The position numbers and the translations under genes were made by a program. A stretch of DNA of 64,000 nucleotides, from positions 124,193-188,192 of the forward strand of contig NZ_LKEH01000023.1 of the NCBI RefSeq assembly GCF_001642795.1, given 5' to 3'. Source of the stretch: Pseudomonas viridiflava (lineage in GTDB: Bacteria; Pseudomonadota; Gammaproteobacteria; Pseudomonadales; Pseudomonadaceae). This document shows, piece after piece, positions 17,126 to 25,460 of this stretch. Each line of letters opens with the position of its first letter. Position 1 is the stretch's first letter. The notes under the pieces are model-generated. The model saw only the letters and a program-made list of their open reading frames with translations, did no database searches and was not told the DNA's origin.

Positions 17126-17595
17126 TACAGGTCACCTATTCGATCTAGCTCGCGCTTCAGTTCCTGCGGTGTAAGCGCCGAATGATCCAGCCTGAAGAAT
17201 GCCTCGAAACGCTTTCTGATCTGGATGACGGTCGTGTCAAAGGTGGACTGGATTTCGCTGTCTGTTCCCTCTACATCGGAAGGGTCGGCAAGGCCCCAGT
17301 GGCTTTTGACAGCAGGACCAAAATAGACCGGGCACGCTTCACCTTCGGCCTTGTCGCACACGGTGATTACCACATCCGGGGGTGAGTCGGAAAAGACCTC
17401 CGAGCCCTTGCTGTAGAGATCTGTAGTATCGATGCCCAGCGCTTGTAGCGTGCTCACGGCGCGTGGGTTCAACTGCCCGCTTGGGAAGCTGCCCGAACTG
17501 ACGGCAGTAAAGCCACTTGGGGCGAGAGAGTTGAACAATCCCTCCGAGAGAACGCTCCGGCAGCTGTTTGCCGTACACATAAATAGTACTTTCAT
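17125..17595 (-). CDS. arsC: Arsenate reductase ArsC (low-molecular-weight phosphatase type)
   Basis: The 156-residue protein has the N-terminal CX5R loop MCTANSCRS (C7 to R13) typical of the phosphatase-derived, thioredoxin-coupled arsenate reductases. Two further cysteines at about 80 and 88 ([13 protein letters not shown]) fit the disulphide relay. It reduces arsenate to arsenite for export. It is followed by arsH with a shared stop/start. Just upstream lies a scrap resembling the end of arsB, which indicates that arsC once followed an intact arsB. Whether arsC is still well expressed is unclear, because the operon has been interrupted upstream. Confidence 0.92.
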   Translation of the reverse strand: MKVLFMCTANSCRSVLSEGLFNSLAPSGFTAVSSGSFPSGQLNPRAVSTLQALGIDTTDLYSKGSEVFSDSPPDVVITVCDKAEGEACPVYFGPAVKSHWGLADPSDVEGTDSEIQSTFDTTVIQIRKRFEAFFRLDHSALTPQELKRELDRIGDL

Positions 17596-17604
17596 AAGCT
17601 TCTC

Positions 17605-17700
17605 CTATACAGGGATGCTCAGCCGCACCGCCAGTGCCACCAGCGTTAGACCTGTACCTGCAGTGTTGTTTAGGATGGTCTCAACCGTTAGCCTCAACTT
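17605..17700 (-). pseudogene. Possible remnant of the arsB C-terminus
   Basis: A frame read leftward ends LTLVALAVRLSIPV followed by TAG at 17605-17607, about 10 bp before arsC. The end of ArsB pumps is similar (for example TLAALALRLS in the E. coli type). Sequence further upstream in this frame no longer resembles ArsB, and a stop lies within 45 codons. With the arsB 5' half at 20612-21077, it brackets the inserted three-gene operon. The match is short, so another membrane protein tail is possible. Confidence 0.45.
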
Positions 17701-17716
17701 TACAGAGTTGAGGCTA
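17689..17716. terminator. Perfect 11-bp hairpin between the three-gene operon and arsC
   Basis: TAGCCTCAACT (17689-17699) and AGTTGAGGCTA (17706-17716) are exact inverted copies with a 6-base loop. It lies downstream of the last gene of the leftward three-gene operon and could act as its terminator, although no T-run follows on that strand. The dyad also looks like a binding site of MerR-type regulators, but no promoter elements or regulator gene support that here. Confidence 0.45.
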
Positions 17717-17793
17717 GTATCAGGAGAGGTCTACGTGGACCTGGGCAGCCGAGTGATTGCTCAGGGCCGCAGAACCGAGGCAGGCTGTTTCGG

Positions 17794-18390
17794 TCAGAGA
17801 GGATTGGGCTTGTATTCCATCTTAGAGATCAGCTCAAGCTCGGCAGACAGCCGAACACCTTGGTCTTCAGGGCTTAGGTCTTCAAGAGGGCCGAAGTAAT
17901 TTGTGGCGAAGATGTCAGCGTGAAAATCCATTTGCTTCGAGGCAGTGTCATAGACCCTGAAAGCTCTCACTCCATCTGCGTAGTACACTTCCCTCGCGTG
18001 TTTCGCTTGGACAACTGCAATCCCCATCGCCTTTTTCTTACCGCGCGCACCTTTCCCTTCGCCAGTGAAAACTGACGTGCAGAAATTGAAGACGTGGTCT
18101 TCCCCAGTCTCAACTTTGCCAACCCTCGTGACAGAAAGCCCGATTCGATAGGCATGATCAAGGGAGTCAGGCGCCAGTGTACCGTCATCAAGTACCTGAT
18201 TAGGGTGGCAAGCACAGCAAGCCACGTCCTCGTCGTTGCTCACTATGCCCGGCGAGTACTCGGTTGTCGAATGAGTTTCGGCATCACATACCTTGCATTC
18301 CAAAACCTGCGATAGCTTGGAGGCTGCATTAGGTTTACCTAGGCTGTCATCGAAGATTTTTTTGCAGTTCGGGCAAATTAGCTGTGACAT
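17794..18390 (-). CDS. Unknown protein with N-terminal zinc ribbon; third gene of a three-gene operon
   Basis: The 198-residue protein begins with a Cys-rich segment, CPNCKK at residues 6-11, then CKVCDAET (about 33-40) and CCACHP (about 58-63), enough for one or two zinc sites. The rest (about 75-198) is a mixed alpha/beta region with no family I recognise. The start overlaps the previous gene by 44 bp, so the genes are translationally coupled. Base composition is A+T-richer than the ars genes on either side. A nucleic-acid or protein-binding role is plausible for a zinc ribbon but is not shown. Confidence 0.7.
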   Translation of the reverse strand: MSQLICPNCKKIFDDSLGKPNAASKLSQVLECKVCDAETHSTTEYSPGIVSNDEDVACCACHPNQVLDDGTLAPDSLDHAYRIGLSVTRVGKVETGEDHVFNFCTSVFTGEGKGARGKKKAMGIAVVQAKHAREVYYADGVRAFRVYDTASKQMDFHADIFATNYFGPLEDLSPEDQGVRLSAELELISKMEYKPNPL

Positions 18391-19141
18391 CTTCCCTGAA
18401 ATTCTCGATCAGAAATTGTTCTAGTTCTTCCGGCAACTGGCCTACTGGGCAGTTTATGGTTAACTGCGGCTTTCGCTCCACCAGTATGACGACGGAGTAC
18501 TGATTGTCACCTTTGAATTTTAATGTAACGAAGGCTGAATCATTATTCCAAATAACGGAAACGGCACCACTGTTGCTCAGCGTCAGGCTCGGCCTTGAGA
18601 TGCCAAGTTCACGAGCCAAAGTCAGCGATTCGGAGACTGCTGTAGCTGTGGAGCTATGAGCAGGATAACCACCGAGGTCGTCCCAGTCATACTCTTCGTT
18701 CTCAAAGTCGCGGAGTCGCGCATAAGCCATCTCATAATTTGGCAAATTACTCATGCCATGAATCTGAGCGCCAATAATAATGACAGCAGAGGTCCTGATC
18801 GTTTGATCGGAAGATCCTTCTATCCATCGACGCTGGATATGATGATCATAGATCCTCAAGGCAGGTAAATTCACGCGAGCCCGTTGTATGAACGGTTGGT
18901 AAAAATATCCTCTCCTGTCTTGAACGATGCTGTGACTCAGCTCGCCAACATGGATAAATGAGAGGGGATCAGGCTCGGAGGCTGGACTATGACAAACCAG
19001 AAATTCATTCTGCTCAAGTATAGGTAAATGCGTTGGCTGCTGGGCATAGAGGCAGTCGCTGCCTGAGCTATCTTCGCGTGCTAGCCGCGCGAGCAATGCA
19101 TCCGCCGCCAATACTTCTTGAATATTAACATTATGAAGCAT
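18347..19141 (-). CDS. Unknown protein; second gene of a three-gene operon
   Basis: The 264-residue soluble protein has no signal peptide or membrane segment. The C-terminal third (PSLTLSNSGAVSVIWNN, then VTLKFKGDNQYSVVILVERK) is a beta-rich pattern seen in many small uncharacterised bacterial proteins. No catalytic motif is visible. The start overlaps the first gene by 11 bp and the end overlaps the third by 44 bp, so all three proteins are made from one message. I cannot name the family. Confidence 0.7.
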   Translation of the reverse strand: MLHNVNIQEVLAADALLARLAREDSSGSDCLYAQQPTHLPILEQNEFLVCHSPASEPDPLSFIHVGELSHSIVQDRRGYFYQPFIQRARVNLPALRIYDHHIQRRWIEGSSDQTIRTSAVIIIGAQIHGMSNLPNYEMAYARLRDFENEEYDWDDLGGYPAHSSTATAVSESLTLARELGISRPSLTLSNSGAVSVIWNNDSAFVTLKFKGDNQYSVVILVERKPQLTINCPVGQLPEELEQFLIENFREDVTANLPELQKNLR

Positions 19142-19973
19142 AGTTGTTTCCTTCAGGCCTTAAGCCGAAAAGCTCCACTACACCTTCGCTTAGAAGCGAG
19201 GAAATCAATGTCTCATTTTTTTTGTACAGCGTGTCGTATTCACTGCTTAAAGTGTCAAGTGAAACGGAGTCGGGATCGCCGTATATGAGACGGTGTAAGC
19301 AGCTTATGACTAACTTGTCTTGATTCTGCGCCGCAGGTGAATGCATCAAATGGAAAGTGGTTTTTATAGCCTTTCCTTTCGCCAGCGGCTCATAGAATGA
19401 GTGTTCGAAGCGCCAATATGAGTTTCCCTCAAATACAGACTGAGGGATCCACTTGCTTTCTGTATTAAGGATTTCGGAAAAGCTTAACTCGCGCTCGAAT
19501 TCGAAACTGGTAATGACCTTAAGTCCAACCGAGCTTGGAGTGACCAAGTCCAGAAGTTTGTCAATGACCACTTCCGAGGTTTTTAAAGCGAAACTCTTAC
19601 TTTTCACCCAATCCGAATGAGCTACATCGTTGAGTTGAAACATAAATCCTTTTTTATGAATATTTAATTCAATGGATTTTAGCGAATCAACAACTTCTGC
19701 CCCTTCGCCATCGTCACCAATGATGTGAACGATATCGGAAGTATTCTTGAGCTCGGCAAATGCAGACTGGGGATCATCGATCTCTTTTTCAGAGGCCCTG
19801 ATTTCAATGCATCGAGGGAGGTCGGCGATGTCGCGCACAGCTTCAGAGAGCGTAATCATGAAGCCTTGATCTAGCTCTGTATCCCATTCAAATCCTAGGA
19901 GCAGGCGATCGAAAGCGTTCTGGCCGCCCGAAGGGCGAATCCGCTTGGCAAGCCTTGATTCCGATTTTGACAT
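19131..19973 (-). CDS. Unknown protein; first gene of a three-gene operon
   Basis: The 280-residue protein has an N-terminus rich in basic residues (SRLAKRIRPSGGQNAF) and an otherwise mixed alpha/beta sequence. It has no membrane segment and no motif I can assign. The central part (SVGLKVITSFEFERELSFSE) recalls sporadically distributed hypothetical proteins, but too weakly to name one. It is the promoter-proximal gene of a tightly overlapping leftward operon that sits between the two halves of arsB in the cargo of the transposon. The promoter should lie in 19974-20400. Confidence 0.7.
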   Translation of the reverse strand: MSKSESRLAKRIRPSGGQNAFDRLLLGFEWDTELDQGFMITLSEAVRDIADLPRCIEIRASEKEIDDPQSAFAELKNTSDIVHIIGDDGEGAEVVDSLKSIELNIHKKGFMFQLNDVAHSDWVKSKSFALKTSEVVIDKLLDLVTPSSVGLKVITSFEFERELSFSEILNTESKWIPQSVFEGNSYWRFEHSFYEPLAKGKAIKTTFHLMHSPAAQNQDKLVISCLHRLIYGDPDSVSLDTLSSEYDTLYKKNETLISSLLSEGVVELFGLRPEGNNYAS

Positions 19974-20611
19974 TTAGCCTCTAAATACCTTGTGTCCTGA
20001 TTCCGTTCAACCGCGCAACCGTCGCGGTGGACCATTTGGGTGGTGACATTTCACCATCTGGCGATGATCGCCAACCCGTATGACGTTACCTTTGCCCTGT
20101 TGGTTCGTCTATCTAGGCTACACAGCGAGCAGGTTAGGACAAATCTGCCGCAATGCAATCCCTAGCGGCGAGAACATCATAACAGTTTAGCTAAACGCCT
20201 ATTTGGGCTCACCGATAGACGTGTGATGTGCAGAAGGAATCACAATCGTGTGTAAGCTAGCGTTTTGCTATCAGCGTGTAAACGCTACTTTTGATGAAAT
20301 TTGATTTCGAGAAGCTATCTGCAGTCACTCCCCGAAGAGGCAGGAATATACGTATCCAGCTGATCCAGGTGCTTACGGTGTTAAGAATAAGGTCAGCAGC
20401 CTAATAGGCTGCGTGTATTCACTTGGGAATTCTTAGGAGAGCAAAACGATCAGATTGGCAGTCAGAGTGAAGCTGGGAATCTTGACTTTTGTCCAAAAAG
20501 GGGAAGCAGCCTTCAGAATCCTGTCTCTGTGGCCAGGCGCTCCTTGAGCCGAAGATGACCAATTCAGTCGCATTAATTTCAAAAATTTCGCATTTAATTC
20601 GAAAACCTACA
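19974..20611. other. Gene-free strip between the unknown operon and broken arsB
   Basis: About 640 bases with no supportable gene. The right boundary (about 20612) is where similarity to ArsB stops abruptly, so it marks an insertion or recombination joint. The AT-rich part nearest 20000 is the likely place for the promoter of the leftward three-gene operon, but I see no clear consensus. A rightward open frame over 20489-21034 is a shadow of the decayed arsB. Confidence 0.5.
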
Positions 20612-21077
20612 ATTGGATACCACCATGGGCAGGCTGGCGGTATCGGCGATGAAGCCTGCGGCCATCACAAACGCCAGGGCCGATGCAGGACTAAAGCGCA
20701 GCGCCGTAAGCATCGCGATGACGATTGGAGTCAGGATCAGTGCTGCACCATCGTTTGCGAACAGTGCCTAGACGGCTGCACCGAGCAGGATCATCAGCGC
20801 AAACAGCCGTCCGCCTTTGCCCTGACCCCATCTCGCCACGTGAAGCGCTGCCCATTTGAAGAATCCCGCTTCATCAAGCAGCAAACTGATGATGATCACT
20901 GCAATGAAGGTCGCTGTCGCGTTCCAGACTATATGCCATACAACCAGCACATCCCCAGGGCTGACTACGCCCGTCAGCAGTGCCCCCCCCTGCTGCGCTC
21001 CAGCCGACGCCTAAACCCCTCGATTGCCAGATAACGAGCACGAGCGTAACTACAAAAATAGAGGTAGCGATGAGCAT
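20612..21077 (-). pseudogene. arsB: arsB (arsenite efflux pump), 5' part, broken three ways
   Basis: Read leftward from 21077 the frame gives MLIATSIFVVTLVLVIW and then GVGWSA, the N-terminus of ArsB. A run of eight G (complement of 20982-20990) shifts the frame by one base. It resumes as [20 protein letters not shown] and continues to GAAV, where a TAG replaces a serine-type codon. Beyond the stop, [16 protein letters not shown] and [17 protein letters not shown] are still readable until about 20612, where ArsB similarity ends. Frameshift, nonsense codon and truncation mean no working pump is made here. The lesions lie directly after arsR in the normal arsRB order. Confidence 0.9.
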
Positions 21078-21099
21078 CGGTATGTTCCGAATCAGGAAG

Positions 21100-21450
21100 T
21101 CAGCAGCAGGAGGCTTGGCGCACCGGTCTGTCTTCCATGGAAGCCAGTCGTCCTTGATGGTCGTTAACCCAGGCCTGATGAGCGTGCGTAGTGACCTTCA
21201 GAACATCCAGCGCCCACTGTTCAAGCTCGGGATGCAGGCGGTAATAAACCCACTGACCCTGCCTTCGATCTGCGAGTAACCCGCAGGCCCGCAACTGGGC
21301 AAGGTGCCTCGAAACCTTCGACTGGTTATCTTCCAGTGCCCAGATCAACTCACACACGCACAGCTCACCTACAGCGGAAAGCATTAGCATGATCCGGGCG
21401 CGTGTTTCGTCCCCTAGGCATTTGAAAAATGTGTGCGGAGCAAGGCTCAT
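21100..21450 (-). CDS. arsR: ArsR-family metalloregulator
   Basis: The 116-residue winged-helix repressor has the ArsR arsenite site ELCVCEL (about residues 29-35) in the helix before the recognition helix (NQSKVSRHLAQLRACGLL). It binds its own promoter and is released by arsenite. Upstream, at about 21475-21502, the sequence GAATATTCAGATATAAGAATATT is a near-palindromic AT-rich block of the kind ArsR binds. It heads the leftward ars operon. With arsB broken, the regulator would now mainly control the remaining genes, if its message still reaches them through the inserted operon. Confidence 0.92.
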   Translation of the reverse strand: MSLAPHTFFKCLGDETRARIMLMLSAVGELCVCELIWALEDNQSKVSRHLAQLRACGLLADRRQGQWVYYRLHPELEQWALDVLKVTTHAHQAWVNDHQGRLASMEDRPVRQASCC

Positions 21451-22086
21451 TAGCGTTCATCTTAATATGTGGAAATTCGAATATTCAGATATAAGAATAT
21501 TTGTCGAGCATTCACAAACGTTTAGTGATTGGCTCTGCTGGGGATGACAGGGCGAGGTACCAGCGGACGGACGTCGACAACCAAACGGCGACACCGCTGA
21601 AATGGCATTAGCCGACAGCATGCGAAAGGAGGTTTGATGTCTGAAACGACGCTAGGCGCGATGAGGAGCCAGCACGCTAAGCGTAGTTGCTGGCTAAGCT
21701 CTCGAAGCAGAGAGGACCACTCGTAAATGGCTATCAGCTCAACGTCGCGCTAGCTTTGGTCGAAACCAAAATTACTCGATATAAGGATAAGCAGGCGCAG
21801 CGGGTGAGCTAACGGAACACTTAAGCCTCATAACCTTTTTAATTAGTCTTACTTAATCATCCTCGTACCTCTGTCGAGCAGTATCAGACTGAAACCGTCC
21901 TGAATCTACTAATCTTCCCAAAGCTATCTAGGCCTGGGCCATTCACAGAAACCGCTCTTACATTCAGACACACATTACGGTTAAAGCAAACGTCGTTTTC
22001 AGAGGATACAGGCTTTAAGCGACGAGCGATGCAGAAGGCGCGGTGGTGGATGGCGACACAGCTTTAATCCTAACGAGGAAATAAAT
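21451..22086. other. Intergenic region between arsR and the chemoreceptor
   Basis: About 640 bases. The left edge holds the ars promoter/operator block (about 21475-21502). The rest has no recognisable gene apart from a 29-codon ORF at 21637-21726 with an unusually good ribosome site. The promoter of the chemoreceptor should lie near 21840-22080, where the sequence becomes AT-rich. Confidence 0.4.
21637..21726 (+). CDS. Possible 29-residue small ORF with strong ribosome-binding site
   Basis: ATG at 21637 is preceded at ideal distance by AAAGGAGG. The frame (MSETTLGAMRSQHAK...) runs to TAA at 21724-21726. The peptide is basic and Cys/Trp-containing, with no similarity I know. It could be a real small protein, a leader peptide, or the surviving 5' end of a lost gene. 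Confidence 0.3.
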   Translation: MSETTLGAMRSQHAKRSCWLSSRSREDHS

Positions 22087-23715
22087 ATGATATTGCGTAA
22101 ACTCAACCTTGCATCGCGCTCAGCTCTTTGCTTCGGTTTCTTTTGCCTTATGATCATTGCACTTGGGGTTATCGCCCTCAAACAGACGTCAAGTTTGAAA
22201 GAGGCCGAAAGCTTTGTAGAGAACAATGTTGTGCCTAGCATATCGGTACTCGGCATTATCGACAGGGAATTCGTAAGCATCAGGGGAAGCAATGCGCGCC
22301 TGCGCAACCCTGTCGAGCCTGAAAACCGTAAGGCTCAAGCTGTTGAAGAAGTGAACAAAGCAAGGGCCAATATTCAAGATGCCTTTTCTAAACTTCAACC
22401 GCTTATCGTAACACCGAAGGGCAAGCAGAAAATCGGCGAACTAGCCCAGAATCTTGCCAGTTATCAACAAGTGCAAGACCAGTATCTTGCCCTCCTTAAG
22501 TCCGGCAATTTGGACGATGCAGTAAAACTAGCCAGCGAATCGATGAAGCAATCAGCTGACACTGTTGAGCGCGACATTAAAGAAATGATTGAGCTTAACA
22601 ATAACAAAGCCAAAAAAGCTGGCGAGGACGCAACTAAAATTTATGAGCAGTCCAAGCTTATTGTCGGTGGTTTTATACTCTTCAGTACGTTTGCAGCCAT
22701 CGCACTGGCATTCATGTACACCCTTAGCTTAACCAGACCGATCAGCCAATCGCTTGCGATTGCGGAGCGCATCGCAAAGAACGACCTCACTGAAGTAATT
22801 GTCGCTCAAGGCAACGATGAAGTGGCAAGACTGATGCGAGCCTTGCAAGCCATGCAACAAGGTCTTCGAAATACGCTTTCCTTGATATCCGACTCGTCGA
22901 ATCAGCTGGCATCGACTTCCGAGGAAATGCATGCGGTCACAGAAGACGCGAATAAGGGGATGCTGCGTCAAAATCACGAGGTCGAGATGGCCGCGACAGC
23001 AGTAACCGAGATGAGTGCAGCAGTCGAGGAAGTGGCCAGAAATGCGTCAGCAGCCTCCGAGGCCGCCAATAGCTCCAACTCGTCGGCATTGGCAGGTCGT
23101 GCACGCGTAGATGAAACCGTTCAAGCCATCAGCTTGATGGTAGCAAGTGTTGAAGACGCGTCCCAAGAAGTGCAGGGGCTTGCGGTGATGGCCACCGACA
23201 TCAGCAAAGTTCTGGATGTCATACGAGCCATTGCTGAGCAAACCAATCTTCTCGCGCTGAATGCCGCTATCGAGGCTGCTCGTGCCGGTGAGGCAGGTCG
23301 CGGCTTCGCAGTTGTAGCAGATGAAGTCAGAGCCCTGGCTCATCGGACGCAACAGTCAACCAGCGAAATTGAACAGATGATCAGCTCGATACAAAAAGGC
23401 ACTGGAGCTGCTGTGTCTGCAATGACTCACACCAACACCCAAGCACAGAAAACCCTGGATACGGCTCAAGGTGCAGGCGCTGCGTTGGTTGAAATTACGG
23501 AGTCCATTGACAATATCACTGAACGCAACGTTCTCATCGCGACGGCGTCGGAAGAACAGGCTCAAGTTGCCAGGGAAGTGGATCGCAGTCTCGTGAGTAT
23601 CCGCGACCTCTCGAACCAGTCCTCCGAAGGATCGAATCAGACAGCTATTGCCACTTCGGAACTCACCAAGCTTGCAGTCGAACTCAATAGGCTAGTGAAA
23701 CAGTTCCACATGTAG
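22087..23715 (+). CDS. Methyl-accepting chemotaxis protein
   Basis: The 542-residue protein has membrane helices at about 12-32 and 190-212 flanking a periplasmic four-helix-bundle sensor domain (about 33-188). A HAMP domain (about 213-265) and a long coiled-coil signalling domain follow, with the invariant hairpin tip [20 protein letters not shown] and then [15 protein letters not shown]. It reports ligand binding to CheA/CheW to steer swimming. The sensor-domain ligand cannot be read from sequence. It is a single rightward gene between the ars and crcB cargo blocks, so it probably arrived as separate cargo. The C-terminus lacks an obvious CheR-binding pentapeptide. Confidence 0.92.
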   Translation: MILRKLNLASRSALCFGFFCLMIIALGVIALKQTSSLKEAESFVENNVVPSISVLGIIDREFVSIRGSNARLRNPVEPENRKAQAVEEVNKARANIQDAFSKLQPLIVTPKGKQKIGELAQNLASYQQVQDQYLALLKSGNLDDAVKLASESMKQSADTVERDIKEMIELNNNKAKKAGEDATKIYEQSKLIVGGFILFSTFAAIALAFMYTLSLTRPISQSLAIAERIAKNDLTEVIVAQGNDEVARLMRALQAMQQGLRNTLSLISDSSNQLASTSEEMHAVTEDANKGMLRQNHEVEMAATAVTEMSAAVEEVARNASAASEAANSSNSSALAGRARVDETVQAISLMVASVEDASQEVQGLAVMATDISKVLDVIRAIAEQTNLLALNAAIEAARAGEAGRGFAVVADEVRALAHRTQQSTSEIEQMISSIQKGTGAAVSAMTHTNTQAQKTLDTAQGAGAALVEITESIDNITERNVLIATASEEQAQVAREVDRSLVSIRDLSNQSSEGSNQTAIATSELTKLAVELNRLVKQFHM

Positions 23716-24035
23716 AGAAGACAGTGCTCGCTACCTGAAGAAGGTGTCCAAAAGCACAGGATGTCGGTCCCGTCTCGCGAGGCCTGTGAACGAACATTCT
23801 GTGCGTATAGGTCGACATCTATTTTCTCTTCATCCGGCCGTGGACCTTAAAAAGGCGATTGAAGCTCGCTAGCGTATGCCACCGCAGATAGCGGTTTTTG
23901 TGGATCAAATGGGCGAACACTGCCAATACCGTCGTAACCTCGTCGTAATAATTTCACAAACGTCGCAGTCATTGCGAAATCCTAAAGCTTCGACTTCGGT
24001 CAGGCTAAAAATCTGAACCATTTCAACGCAGCAAT
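23716..24035. other. Gene-free gap between the chemoreceptor and DUF190 remnant
   Basis: About 320 bases with no gene, array or strong hairpin that I can support. The piece nearest 24035 corresponds to where the missing C-terminal half of the DUF190 gene would be, but no similarity survives in any frame. Confidence 0.4.
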
Positions 24036-24251
24036 CTATAGTTCACCACGGATTTCCGTAGGCTGGTCCGCCAACTCGAAAAAGTGCGACGAATGTAGCT
24101 GTCCAGGATGTCCGAACCCTTTTATTCCAGAGCAGAGGGTAGCACCGCGCAACCCCATTTCTTTGGCTAAGTCCACGATCCATTCGCCCAGCATCTTTCC
24201 ATGATGACGGCGATTTTGTTGGGTGAAGAAAACGACCATAAAACCTTTCAT
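24036..24251 (-). pseudogene. Truncated DUF190-family gene downstream of crcB
   Basis: The frame reads MKGFMVVFFTQQNRRHHGKM and then EWIVDLAKEMGLRGATLCSG ... GFGHPGQLHSSHFFELADQP, the N-terminal two thirds of DUF190 proteins. It ends after about 71 codons (EIRGEL-stop), where normal members run to about 105-115 residues. DUF190 proteins are commonly encoded next to crcB and are thought to aid fluoride resistance or ion transport. The missing beta-strand end makes function unlikely. It is transcribed with crcB. Confidence 0.8.
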
Positions 24252-24261
24252 CACTATCTCC

Positions 24262-24645
24262 TCAGCGAGCGCCGATCATTTGGTAAGACAGCAGTCCGGC
24301 AGCGGTCATCGCTAACGAACCTAGGACATGCAACGAAATTGAGCCAAGTGCCCAGAGCAGCCTGCCTTCTTGAATCAGAACAACTGTTTCGGCTGAAAAG
24401 GTTGAGAAGGTGGTAAGACCACCACAGAACCCTGTGATAATCAGAAGACGCCATTCGGGACTCAGGCTAGGGGATGCGGCCAAGAAAGCGATTGCAAAGC
24501 CGATGATGTAACCACCGACCATGTTCGCTACCACGGTACCTGGAGGAATCGTCGGAAACAGAGCATTCAACTTGACGCCCAATAGCCAACGTAACCAGGC
24601 GCCAAGTGAGGCGCCGATGGCGATGACGAACAAAGACTTCAGCAT
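24262..24645 (-). CDS. crcB: CrcB/Fluc fluoride exporter
   Basis: The 127-residue protein has four membrane helices and the Fluc signature: [16 protein letters not shown] near the start, [13 protein letters not shown] in TM2 with the conserved N, and [15 protein letters not shown] in TM3 with the phenylalanines that line the fluoride path. Fluc channels work as antiparallel dimers in the inner membrane and lower cytoplasmic fluoride. A fluoride riboswitch lies in the leader about 150 bases upstream, so expression should rise with fluoride. It is followed by a broken DUF190 gene. The reading frame is complete. Confidence 0.95.
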   Translation of the reverse strand: MLKSLFVIAIGASLGAWLRWLLGVKLNALFPTIPPGTVVANMVGGYIIGFAIAFLAASPSLSPEWRLLIITGFCGGLTTFSTFSAETVVLIQEGRLLWALGSISLHVLGSLAMTAAGLLSYQMIGAR

Positions 24646-24736
24646 GGTGTGCGCTCCCTGTCAGACCTGATTTGACTGACAGGCAGAGCGATGGCGAGGA
24701 GCAAGGAAAAAGGGGACTGCGAAAAAGTGATCATAT

Positions 24737-24759
24737 CCTGTCCTAAAGTGGAGGACAGG
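24737..24759 (-). terminator. Hairpin between fluoride riboswitch and crcB, possible expression platform
   Basis: CCTGTCC and GGACAGG (24737-24743 and 24753-24759) form a 7-bp stem with a 9-base loop in the crcB leader, downstream of the aptamer. A T-run follows 9-14 bases later rather than directly, so it is not a textbook terminator. It could nevertheless be the switch element. Confidence 0.4.
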
Positions 24760-24792
24760 GAGACACGACTACGCACCCTGTCCAGGGTTCAC

Positions 24793-24838
24793 GTAGGCAT
24801 CATCAGCACGAGGCGGTTGAAGGAGGAATGCCATCTCC
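24793..24838 (-). ncRNA. Fluoride riboswitch (crcB motif) aptamer
   Basis: Read on the minus strand, the leader contains GGAGATGGCATTCCTCC, then CAACCGCC, then GTGCTGATGATGCCTAC. This has the conserved features of the fluoride aptamer: the GGxGATGG...CC stem, the loop pairing of GGCAT with ATGCC that forms the pseudoknot, and the CTGATG...CTAC end. It is very like the well-studied P. syringae aptamer. It sits about 150 bases before crcB on the same strand, the expected regulated gene. Confidence 0.93.
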
Positions 24839-24934
24839 TACTTTTATCCTATAACACCCTCGGCAACAGATACAAGCCTATTGGTGCGTGACTCTATAGC
24901 CAGACCTTTCGAAGCAGACCAAGCATGGTCGATA

Positions 24935-25126
24935 CTACTGCTCGACACCTGCTTTTATACCCAATGCAATAGCCGCCTTGTGTGCCTTGCCTCGGAGCCC
25001 TTTCTTTCGACCAGCAAGTACCTGGTAAGTAGTCCCTAAGTCGAGGCCATGATCGCGGGCGAATTCAGTTACGCTGATTCCTTGGGCTCGTAACCAGAGC
25101 TTCGCTTCTTGTGGAGATTTAAGCAT
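24935..25126 (-). CDS. Small helix-turn-helix DNA-binding protein
   Basis: The 63-residue protein has an HTH pattern: SPQEAKLWLRAQGISVTEFA followed by RDHGLDLGTTYQVLAGRKKG. It resembles small Pseudomonas DNA-binding proteins found singly on mobile elements and plasmids. No toxin partner is adjacent. It ends KAAIALGIKAG. It may regulate itself or a nearby cargo gene. Confidence 0.6.
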   Translation of the reverse strand: MLKSPQEAKLWLRAQGISVTEFARDHGLDLGTTYQVLAGRKKGLRGKAHKAAIALGIKAGVEQ

Positions 25127-25460
25127 ATTCAGTAGACCGCGTTGATAGGATGTTGAGATTGAAATTTAGGTGACCCTTTTCCCAAGAATATCCTCTGGTT
25201 TTAAACTTTCAAGACCAGTGGTTTAAACGCTATCGTATTGAGTGCATAGCTAAGTCAAGATCTATCCAAAAGAATCTACTCACTGTTTGCCCCCTATTAA
25301 CGGACAGCCTCAACAAACTTTGATGCGAGATCGTATCGCCAGGTCGTAGGTAGATAGCACTCGCGGAAGATCATTCATTACTGAATCGTCTCAGCATCCG
25401 ATGTCCAGTAAGCGACAAGGCTCGTTGAACCAGTATCATCACTGGCAATGCATTGCGCCT
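25127..25460. other. Gene-free gap between HTH gene and ietS
   Basis: About 330 bases, with no gene or recognisable RNA. It holds the promoter of the small HTH gene and the 3' flank of the protease gene. I see no clear terminator. Confidence 0.4.

Noticed and set aside
17432..17899. A rightward frame between arsC and the unknown operon.
   Set aside because: It overlaps arsC and the end of the third operon gene on the other strand and has no motif.
20489..21034. A rightward 181-codon frame over the broken arsB.
   Set aside because: The opposite strand carries readable ArsB residues; this is their complement.
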